Assembly: GCA_947302655.1 (NCBI GenBank)
Contig: CAMYVW010000001.1
Span: forward strand, 248,001-312,000
Direction: 5' to 3'
Length of the DNA stretch: 64,000 nt
DNA from: an uncultured Mycoplasmatota bacterium
GTDB taxonomy: Bacteria; Bacillota_I; Bacilli_A; RF39; UBA660
Below are positions 56,653 through 64,000 of the stretch, piece after piece. The position numbers and the translations under genes were made by a program. Numbering within the stretch: the stretch's first letter is position 1; each line of letters starts with the position of its first letter. Under the pieces are notes generated by a model. The model saw nothing but the letters and a program-made list of their open reading frames with translations. It ran no database searches and was not told the DNA's origin.

Positions 56653-58004
56653 TGGTATTCTCATCAGTTATATTCTTATTTGCATTTTTACCACTATTCT
56701 TATTTTGTTATTTTGTACCTAAAAATATCAAAGTAAAGAATGTAGTACTTTTATTATTTTCTCTAGCATTTTATGCTTGGGGAGAACCATATTATTTTTT
56801 CTTAATGCTTTTTATGATAATTGTTAATTACAAATTAACAATTAAGATGGAAGAAAAGGAAAGTAAGAAAATATTTATTTTTTTGGTAATATTTAATTTG
56901 CTTTCTTTATTTTCATTTAAATATTTAAACTTTTGTATATCTAATTTAAATAATGTATTTAATTTAAGTATTAAAAGCTTAAATTTATCTTTACCTATAG
57001 GTATTTCATTTTATACATTTCAAGTATTATCATATGTTATTGATGTCTATAATAAAAAGGTAAAAGCACAAAAAAGTTTTATTAATCTTGCTTGTTATGT
57101 AAGTGCTTTTCCTCAGCTTATAGCAGGACCTATAGTAAGATACACTGATATTGAAAAGGAAATTACTAATAGAAAAACTACATCAGATGACTTTGCTGAC
57201 GGAATTAGAAGATTTATTACTGGTTTATCAAAGAAAGTATTAATTGCTAACAATGTATCATATGTATGTGATTCTATCTTTGCTCTAGGTGCACCAACTG
57301 TTGGTTTTATTGGTATACTAATAGCAATAGTATCATATACAATGCAAATCTATTTTGATTTTTCAGGATATTCTGATATGGCAATAGGCCTTGGAAGAAT
57401 GTGTGGTTTCCATTATAATGAAAACTTTAATCATCCATATATTTCTAAATCAGTTACAGAGTTTTGGAGAAGATGGCACATATCACTATCGTCATTTTTT
57501 AAAGACTATGTTTATATTCCCCTTGGAGGAAATAGGAAAGGTACATTTAAACACATTAGAAATATTTTAATTGTATGGGCTTTAACTGGACTATGGCATG
57601 GTGATTCATGGAACTTTATTTTATGGGGATTATATTATGGAGTTATTTTAATAATAGAGAAGTATTTATTTAAAAAAAGAAAAATATCATCACATATCTA
57701 TACAATGGTTATTGTTATGATTGGCTGGCTTATTTTTAGACAAACAAATATGAGTGACTTAATTACTTCATTTAAAGGTTTATTTGGCTGTTATGGTTTA
57801 GGAAGTATAAGAAGTTTATATTATCTAGGGATATTTTCATCAAGATATATTATTGCTTTTATCTTTGCTATTATCTTATCAACAAATTTAATAAAATTTA
57901 AAGATAGTATTAGTAAGGATGTACTTTTAATTATATTATTTATAATTTCAATAATATTTGTTGTTGTAAGTAGTTATAATCCCTTTATTTATTTTAGATT
58001 TTAA
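56652..58004 (+). CDS. MBOAT family O-acyltransferase (AlgI-like)
   Basis: FSGYSDMAIGLGRMCGFHYNENFNHPYISKSVTEFWRRWHISLSSFFKDYVYIPLGGNRKG; TGLWHGDSWNFILWG. Confidence 0.94.
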   Translation: MVFSSVIFLFAFLPLFLFCYFVPKNIKVKNVVLLLFSLAFYAWGEPYYFFLMLFMIIVNYKLTIKMEEKESKKIFIFLVIFNLLSLFSFKYLNFCISNLNNVFNLSIKSLNLSLPIGISFYTFQVLSYVIDVYNKKVKAQKSFINLACYVSAFPQLIAGPIVRYTDIEKEITNRKTTSDDFADGIRRFITGLSKKVLIANNVSYVCDSIFALGAPTVGFIGILIAIVSYTMQIYFDFSGYSDMAIGLGRMCGFHYNENFNHPYISKSVTEFWRRWHISLSSFFKDYVYIPLGGNRKGTFKHIRNILIVWALTGLWHGDSWNFILWGLYYGVILIIEKYLFKKRKISSHIYTMVIVMIGWLIFRQTNMSDLITSFKGLFGCYGLGSIRSLYYLGIFSSRYIIAFIFAIILSTNLIKFKDSISKDVLLIILFIISIIFVVVSSYNPFIYFRF

Positions 58005-58028
58005 AAGGAAGCTTTGCTTCCTTTTTTA
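58005..58028 (+). terminator. Terminator after MBOAT gene
   Basis: AAAAGGAAGC-ttt-GCTTCCTTTTTT. Confidence 0.8.
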
Positions 58029-58106
58029 ATTTTCTAAAAAAATTTGAAAATAAAAAAGGAAATGAAGAATTTTTCGGAAAAGTATATTAGTGAAGGGAGA
58101 ATAATA

Positions 58107-60155
58107 ATGCATAAGAAAGTTTTCGTAGTAAAACAGCATGACATCACTGACTGTGCACCAGCATGTTTATTGTCAATTATTAGCTTTTATGGTGGATACG
58201 TTCCTATTGAGATTATTAGACTTAAATGTGAAACTAATCATAACGGAACCTCTGCTTACAATTTAATTGAAGCCGCAAGAGAACTTAATTTTAAAGCTGA
58301 AGCTTTAAGGTGTAAGAGTTATCAGGATTTAATTGAAAAGAATAGTTATCCATGTATAGTTCATCTAAAACTAAAAAACAATCTTAATCACTTCGCAGTC
58401 TTATACTTTATATGTGATAAATATGCAATTTTAATGGATCCTGCAGTTGGTAAGGTTAAGATGAGCATTAATGAGTTTAAAGATATATTTACTAATGTCA
58501 CTATATTATTACAACCTCAATCAACCTTAATCAAATTTGAAAAACCAAATACAATTAAACAAGTAATATCCTCATTTTATCTTACCAATAAAAAAATAAC
58601 TCTAAAATTACTATTATTAAGTTTTTTCTTAGTATTAGTTTCCTTATCAATTAGTTATTTTATTAAATGTGGTTCTCTTGCATTATCAGGGGATTATGGT
58701 TTGCCTATATTATTCTATATCATGTTTATTTTTTTTATTGCATACATATTAAAAAATGTAATCGACTATAAAAAGAATGAATTAATAATATATGCCAATA
58801 AAAACATCAGCGCTGATTTATACGAAAAGTTTTCCCATCAATTATTTATTCTTCCTTTAAATTTTATTAAATCGAAAACTAGTGGTGAAATAATTAGCCG
58901 TTTTAGTGAGCTTTCACAAATAAACAAAATGATTCCTGAAATTATTGTAACTATAAGTTTAGATTTAATAATGGCATTATGGGCACTTATATTTTCTTGC
59001 TTTATTTCGACATATTTATCATTATTAAGTGTTGTTTTAATGCTTATATATTTTATTATATCTTTTGCATTTAAAAATCCGACATTGCAAAAAATTAATA
59101 AAAATATCACATTATCAAGTGAATTTAATACATGCATTATTGATAATGTAAATTCAATTATTAGCACTAAATATACTAATAATGAAGAAAATATGGAAAA
59201 AAGATTAGAAAGAAGTGGAACCAGTTATCTACTTAATAATATGAACCTTGAGACATTTTTTAACAAATTAAATGCTTTAAAAAACGTTTTATATGATCTT
59301 GGAAGATGGTTAATATTATCAATTGGTTTATATTTATGTTTTAAAAGAAAATTAAATGTAATTGATCTATTTACTTTTGAAATAATTATTAACTATTTCT
59401 TTGAATCAATTAAAGATATGGTAGGTATGCTGCCAAGCATCTGCTACTTTAAAACATCGTTATTTAAATTAAATGAGTTTTCAATAATAAAAGAGGAGAA
59501 TAATGAAGCATTTAATTTTAAAAATGGTGATATTAAAGTAGAAAATTTATCATTTTCTTATGACAATAATAATTTTATATTAAAAGATATTAATATTTTT
59601 ATTAAGGAAAATGAAAAGATCTTACTTCAAGGTTGTTCAGGTTCTGGTAAAAGTACTTTCTGTCAGATTTTAAGTAAACAACTAAACTATAAAGAGGGAA
59701 GTGTAACCATAGGAGGCGTAGATATTAATGATATTAAATCTAATGATTTTCGAAAAAATATTACCTATATAGGTCAGAAAGATTCATTAATTGTTGATAC
59801 TATTTTAAAAAATATAATTTATGAAAGGAATATTAATGATAAAAATCTTGAAGATATATGTAAAATTTGTGAGATTGATAAAATAATAAAAAACAAGATT
59901 AATCGTTATAATGAGATTGTTAATGAATCTTCGATAAATATATCAGGTGGTGAAAAACAAAGAATAATTTTGGCAAGAGGACTTATTAATCCTGGCCAAA
60001 TCATAATACTTGATGAGGCGTTAAGTGAAGTTAATAAAGATATGGAAGAAAGAATAATAAATAAAGTATTTAAATATTTTAAAGATAGAACAATAATCTA
60101 TGTTTCACACAAAGACTATAAAAATATTTTTAAGAAAAGGATATTAATTAGTTAA
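58107..60155 (+). CDS. Peptidase-containing ABC transporter (C39 domain, double-glycine peptide exporter)
   Basis: VKQHDITDCAPACLLSIISFYGG (catalytic Cys), NHFAVLYFI (His), LMDPAVGK (Asp); Walker A GCSGSGKST, ISGGEKQRIILARGL; ATG 58107 after GAAGGGAG. Confidence 0.93.
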   Translation: MHKKVFVVKQHDITDCAPACLLSIISFYGGYVPIEIIRLKCETNHNGTSAYNLIEAARELNFKAEALRCKSYQDLIEKNSYPCIVHLKLKNNLNHFAVLYFICDKYAILMDPAVGKVKMSINEFKDIFTNVTILLQPQSTLIKFEKPNTIKQVISSFYLTNKKITLKLLLLSFFLVLVSLSISYFIKCGSLALSGDYGLPILFYIMFIFFIAYILKNVIDYKKNELIIYANKNISADLYEKFSHQLFILPLNFIKSKTSGEIISRFSELSQINKMIPEIIVTISLDLIMALWALIFSCFISTYLSLLSVVLMLIYFIISFAFKNPTLQKINKNITLSSEFNTCIIDNVNSIISTKYTNNEENMEKRLERSGTSYLLNNMNLETFFNKLNALKNVLYDLGRWLILSIGLYLCFKRKLNVIDLFTFEIIINYFFESIKDMVGMLPSICYFKTSLFKLNEFSIIKEENNEAFNFKNGDIKVENLSFSYDNNNFILKDINIFIKENEKILLQGCSGSGKSTFCQILSKQLNYKEGSVTIGGVDINDIKSNDFRKNITYIGQKDSLIVDTILKNIIYERNINDKNLEDICKICEIDKIIKNKINRYNEIVNESSINISGGEKQRIILARGLINPGQIIILDEALSEVNKDMEERIINKVFKYFKDRTIIYVSHKDYKNIFKKRILIS

Positions 60156-60156
60156 A

Positions 60157-60537
60157 GTGATTGAAAACTATTTTGAATTAAAGTTTTATAAACATAAAAA
60201 TAATAAATATTTATTTTATATTCTGACTTTATTAATAACTTTCTTAGTTTTTCTATCTCGAATAAAAATCAACAAATATGTTAATTTCAAACTACTTAAA
60301 ATAAATAACATTTACTATATTAAGTGTGAAAATCATTGTAGTACTATCATGAATAGAAATACTATACAATTTGATAATCACAATTTAAAATACAAGTTTA
60401 AAAGTAAGATGGATAATCTATATGAAATTAATATATTAGATAAAAATGAAATTAATAATAACGCTGATATTAAAATCCCATTAAAAAAACAAAGTGTACA
60501 TAATGCACTATTTAATATTTTTAAGAGAAAGGAGTAA
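60157..60537 (+). CDS. Small membrane protein in bacteriocin-like locus (accessory or immunity candidate)
   Basis: 126 aa, single TM YLFYILTLLITFLVFLSRI, between exporter and precursor peptides; GTG start. Confidence 0.6.
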   Translation: MIENYFELKFYKHKNNKYLFYILTLLITFLVFLSRIKINKYVNFKLLKINNIYYIKCENHCSTIMNRNTIQFDNHNLKYKFKSKMDNLYEINILDKNEINNNADIKIPLKKQSVHNALFNIFKRKE

Positions 60538-60689
60538 TGAAATTGGAAATATTAAAACAAGAAGAATTAAAAAATGTTATGGGAGGAGGTATCACTTTTA
60601 AGTTTATTATGGGACTAATAACTGCAGGGACATTCATTGTTGGGTTAGTTGATGGTTTCCTAAGACCTTTAAAGTGTAGAAACTACTAG
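60537..60689 (+). CDS. Double-glycine leader precursor peptide 1 (50 aa)
   Basis: MKLEILKQEELKNVMGGG/ITFKFIMGLITAGTFIVGLVDGFLRPLKCRNY; overlaps upstream stop by 1 nt. Alternative TTG start 60543 has better AGGAG spacing. Confidence 0.78.
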   Translation: MKLEILKQEELKNVMGGGITFKFIMGLITAGTFIVGLVDGFLRPLKCRNY

Positions 60690-60690
60690 T

Positions 60691-60846
60691 ATGAAACAAA
60701 ATGAATTAAAAAACATCTATGGTGGATCATTTAATTTTACAACAACATTCTTTAATTCAATATCAAGATATATAACTACAGTTAAAAGTGTAGCTGAATC
60801 TATTGGTAGCTCAATTAGAAGAATATTTAGTAAAAGATATTGCTAG
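60691..60846 (+). CDS. Double-glycine leader precursor peptide 2 (51 aa)
   Basis: MKQNELKNIYGG/SFNFTTTFFNSISRYITTVKSVAESIGSSIRRIFSKRYC; starts 1 nt after the preceding stop. Confidence 0.75.
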   Translation: MKQNELKNIYGGSFNFTTTFFNSISRYITTVKSVAESIGSSIRRIFSKRYC

Positions 60847-60850
60847 ATAG

Positions 60851-60884
60851 TAAAAGTTGATACAAATATGTATCAACTTTTTTA
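60851..60884 (+). terminator. Terminator closing the bacteriocin-like operon
   Basis: AAAAGTTGATAC-aaatat-GTATCAACTTTTTT. Confidence 0.85.
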
Positions 60885-60919
60885 AGTTAGACAAATATAT
60901 TTTCGTATATGTATAACTT

Positions 60920-61229
60920 CATTTTCCGCAACTGCTAATCAGGGAACTCTAAGGCAAAATAGTTGTTATTAAGTTGGATCTGTTTGTACATGTTCATTTC
61001 ATATAAGCAACGTAAACTCAACAAATTTTGCTGCATGATCTGAAAAACAAACTTTAAAATAACTGATCAATATAAACCTGCATATTCAGTATATTTTCCT
61101 TATAGTTATGTTGGAAACGGAGTTTCAAATAGCCACTATGAGTACCTTACAATAAATGGTAAAGTTATACTTCAAAACTCTAACGGTGATATTACAGATA
61201 TATTAATGAATGTAACGTGGTTCATTTAA
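60920..61229 (+). pseudogene. Decayed coding fragment resembling the C-terminus of a phage/tail-type structural protein
   Basis: FKITDQYKPAYSVYFPYSYVGNGVSNSHYEYLTINGKVILQNSNGDITDILMNVTWFI* preceded, after a frameshift, by QGTLRQNSCY*VGSVCTCSFHISNVNSTNFAA*SEKQ. Confidence 0.4.
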
Positions 61230-61335
61230 AAATACAGTAGAGTTATTTTTCCCCTTTAATCCTTTAAAAACTACTTGTATAATCATAACTTATTTGCTAT
61301 AATAACCAGTAGTTGAAGTCGAAGGGAGGGAAATC

Positions 61336-61530
61336 ATGACTAAGGTCGTTGTTCAAAATGGTAACATTGATGGAGCTTTAAAGAAATTTAAGGCAAAAGT
61401 TGCAAGAAGCGGTGTCCCTTCAGAACTTAAAAAAAGAAAACATTATGAAAAACCAGGGGTTAAAAGAAGAGAAGCTAAAAAAGAAATGATTAGAAACTCT
61501 CGTAAAGCTAGCCGTAATAAAGGATTTTAA
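61336..61530 (+). CDS. rpsU: 30S ribosomal protein S21
   Basis: VVVQNGNIDGALKKFKAKVARSGVPSELKKRKHYEKPGVKRREAKKE; RBS AAGGGAGGG. Confidence 0.96.
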   Translation: MTKVVVQNGNIDGALKKFKAKVARSGVPSELKKRKHYEKPGVKRREAKKEMIRNSRKASRNKGF

Positions 61531-61559
61531 TAAACACTTTTAAAAAGTGTTTTTTTATT
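61530..61559 (+). terminator. Terminator after rpsU
   Basis: AAACACTTTTTAAAAGTGTTT-type hairpin with T-tract. Confidence 0.7.
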
Positions 61560-61598
61560 TTCTTAAATATTCCTGCATATAATTTATAAGGTGAAATT

Positions 61599-61844
61599 AT
61601 GAAAGCAATTGATAGATTAAAATATGGGTTTCGCAGTAAAGAATATTTTATATCTATATATCCTGATCATATCTATGTAATAAATTATAAAGATATCATT
61701 GATTTTACAGCTAATAATATCATACTTGAATTTAATGATTTTAAACTTAAAATTAAGGGATTAGATTTTAAAATAATTAGAAAAAACAATTGTGAAATTG
61801 ATATTTTAGGTTTTTTTAATTCAATGGAGATAATTAATGGGTAA
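61599..61844 (+). CDS. YqfC-like sporulation protein
   Basis: YPDHIYVINYKDIIDFTANNIILEFNDFKLKIKGLDFKI; overlaps the yqfD-like gene. Confidence 0.8.
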   Translation: MKAIDRLKYGFRSKEYFISIYPDHIYVINYKDIIDFTANNIILEFNDFKLKIKGLDFKIIRKNNCEIDILGFFNSMEIING

Positions 61845-62952
61845 TATATTAATAAAATGTCATAAAAAAAATGAGTCATATATTTTAAAGAAAATTATTA
61901 AAAATGATATTAATATTATCAATTCTAAGTATACTAAAGAATATATCTATTATTTGATTTCAGAAAATGATTATGAAAAATTGCTAAAAATTGATTATAA
62001 AAAAATAATTGATATTGAAAAACATATTGGGATTAAAGAAATAAAAAATGCTTTTGTAAGAAATATGGAAAAAATACTAATATCGTTAGGGATTGTTATT
62101 TTAGTTTTTTTATCTAAACTATATATTTTTAAAGTAAATGTTTACGTTAATGATTTAAATTTAAAAAAAATCATCACTTACACATTAATGGATGAAGGTA
62201 TTAAGGATAATTCTTTAGTTAAATCGTTTAATGATATTAATAAAATAAAAAATAGAATTTTAAAAAAATATAATGATGAAATAGAATGGCTTGAAATATC
62301 TAAAAATGGATATGAATATGATGTAAGAATAATAAAAAGAGAGAAAAGCGTAAAGAAAAATGAAAGTGAAAAATGTAATTATGTAGCTTCAAAATCTGGA
62401 ACTATTAAAACTATTATGGCAAGAAAAGGAGTTTTGCTTGTTCAGGAGAATAACTTTGTTAATAAGGGAGATATTTTAATAAGTGGTGATATTGTTTACA
62501 ATGAAGAATTGAAAACAACGGTATGTGCACAAGGATTAATAACAGGTGAAGTTTGGTATAAAGTAAATGTCTCATACCCACTAAAAAAAATTAAATATTA
62601 TAAAAAAAAGACAAGCTTTTATAACATGAATTTTAATTTTCTAAATAGAAAGTACAAATTATTTAAGGATAGGTATGATAATAGTAGAAAAATAATATCA
62701 ATTGGTAGTAATAATATAGGCTTAGTTATAACTAATTCATTTAAAAAATATAAAAAAGTTATTAATTATAGTGAAGAAGAAGCATTAAAAAAATCTATTG
62801 ATTTAGCTAAGAAGAAAGTATTATTAAAAGCAAATAAAAATTCTCATATTTTAAGTGAAAATATTTTGAAGAAAGATATAAAAAATGGTAAAATAAATGT
62901 GGAAGTTCTAATTACAGTAGAAGAAGAACTTGGGGTTGTAGAAAACTACTAG
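61837..62952 (+). CDS. YqfD-like sporulation protein
   Basis: Central TM; KCNYVASKSGTIKTIMARKGVLLVQENNFVNKGDILISGDI. Confidence 0.85.
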   Translation: MGNILIKCHKKNESYILKKIIKNDINIINSKYTKEYIYYLISENDYEKLLKIDYKKIIDIEKHIGIKEIKNAFVRNMEKILISLGIVILVFLSKLYIFKVNVYVNDLNLKKIITYTLMDEGIKDNSLVKSFNDINKIKNRILKKYNDEIEWLEISKNGYEYDVRIIKREKSVKKNESEKCNYVASKSGTIKTIMARKGVLLVQENNFVNKGDILISGDIVYNEELKTTVCAQGLITGEVWYKVNVSYPLKKIKYYKKKTSFYNMNFNFLNRKYKLFKDRYDNSRKIISIGSNNIGLVITNSFKKYKKVINYSEEEALKKSIDLAKKKVLLKANKNSHILSENILKKDIKNGKINVEVLITVEEELGVVENY

Positions 62953-62967
62953 AAAAAGGTGATATGA

Positions 62968-63579
62968 ATGGTTCTAGATTTATTTGCCAAAACACTTAAT
63001 AGTGTATGGCCAATGATAGCAATTTTCTTATGTGTTTTAATAACAAGCAGAATTGCTTATTTAATTCTTCATCATAAGAAAGTAACAGTATATAAAGAAA
63101 TATTTGCACTTATATTTATCATATATATGCTTTTATTATTTGAACTATTAACTGCAACTGATACAAATACTTTTCATGGTATTAACTTAAAACCATTTGC
63201 AGAAATATCAAGATATAAATTTGGATCTAGATTATTTAATATTAATGTTTTTGGAAACATATTAATATTTATTCCATTCGGAACATTTATTGCATCTTAT
63301 ATTAATTCAAAGAAAGCATTCCCGGTTTTTGCTGTTGCACTTTTAACTAGTACTGTTGTTGAACTGGTACAACTTAAAATAGGTAGAAGCTTTGATATTG
63401 ATGATATTTTATTAAATGTTATTGGTTCCATATTAGGATACTTACTTTATAAATTATTAAAATCTATCAAAAGAAGATTACCAAGATTTTTCAGAAGTGA
63501 TCTTTTCATGAATTTATTTAGTATAATAGCATTTATTATCATCATTTACTGGCTTTCTCTTAGAATAGGAATAATATAA
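62968..63579 (+). CDS. VanZ-like family membrane protein
   Basis: NVFGNILIFIPFGTFIASYI; VVELVQLKIGRSFDIDDILLNVIGSILGYLLY. Confidence 0.88.
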   Translation: MVLDLFAKTLNSVWPMIAIFLCVLITSRIAYLILHHKKVTVYKEIFALIFIIYMLLLFELLTATDTNTFHGINLKPFAEISRYKFGSRLFNINVFGNILIFIPFGTFIASYINSKKAFPVFAVALLTSTVVELVQLKIGRSFDIDDILLNVIGSILGYLLYKLLKSIKRRLPRFFRSDLFMNLFSIIAFIIIIYWLSLRIGII

Positions 63580-63580
63580 T

Positions 63581-64000
63581 ATGAATAAAATTACAATTGA
63601 TAATGAATATGGATATAAAAAATATCGATACTTAAAAAAAGTTTTAAACGCTGCATTAAAACATGAGAAAATTGATAATGCTGTATTTTCCATAATATTT
63701 GTTGATAACGAGACTATTAAGGATATAAATAGGGATTATCGAAATATTGATAAAGTCACAGATGTTATATCATTTGCGTTTGAAGATAATGGTAAACTGG
63801 TGTATAATAATGTTCGATTGCTTGGAGAAATATACATATGTATTCCAAGGATGATAGAACAAGCAAAAGAATATGGTCATAGTGAAAAAAGAGAATTATC
63901 TTTTCTAGCAGTTCATGGACTTTTACATTTGCTAGGTTATGACCATATGAAAAAAGAAGATGAAAAAGTAATGTTTGCTTTACAGGAGTTGATTTTAGAT
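63581..64000 (+). CDS. ybeY: Endoribonuclease YbeY (3' end truncated by window)
   Basis: Open from ATG 63581 to the edge; RNIDKVTDVISFAF, LLGEIYI, FLAVHGLLHLLGYDHMKKEDE. Confidence 0.94.
   Translation, partial: MNKITIDNEYGYKKYRYLKKVLNAALKHEKIDNAVFSIIFVDNETIKDINRDYRNIDKVTDVISFAFEDNGKLVYNNVRLLGEIYICIPRMIEQAKEYGHSEKRELSFLAVHGLLHLLGYDHMKKEDEKVMFALQELILD

Noticed and set aside
58044-58106. Longer N-terminus of the ABC exporter (MKIKKEMKNFSEKYISEGRII...)
   Set aside because: Good RBS GAAGGGAG precedes ATG 58107 and the C39 domain begins immediately after it.

Overview
This is an AT-rich, Bacillota-type chromosomal window. Its housekeeping backbone includes dnaE (5'-truncated), polC, polA, mutM, tmcAL, ylbN-rpmF, mraZ-rsmH-ftsL-pbp, deoD, a phosphohexomutase, T-box-ileS, nfeD-SPFH, parE-parC, ylbD/ylbE-like genes, nfo, rpmG, efp, tRNA-Arg(UCU), rpsU, yqfC-yqfD and ybeY (3'-truncated). 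Sporulation-type genes (GerM, GerE, SpoIIIAH, YqfC/YqfD, YlbD-like) suggest a spore-forming ancestry or capacity. The main accessory region is a ~13 kb tandem array of eight prepilin-like genes between dnaE and polC. All share an almost invariant GFTLVELLAVIVILAVVILIAVTAVIPRMNNAK N-terminus. They form two families: four ~340-aa proteins with an interrupted InlB/Flg_new-type repeat, and four ~680-aa proteins with conserved ends, variable cores and duplicated promoter cassettes. Two short paralogues lie 30 kb away. Three small systems are absent from the ORF track: (i) two tandem double-glycine-leader peptides (50 and 51 aa) directly downstream of a C39-peptidase ABC exporter, a candidate two-peptide bacteriocin; (ii) a candidate type I toxin-antitoxin locus with a 22-aa hydrophobic peptide and a convergent small RNA; (iii) four AGTGG boxes at exact 10-bp spacing on the mraZ promoter. 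All calls come from reading the sequence; no database search was run.
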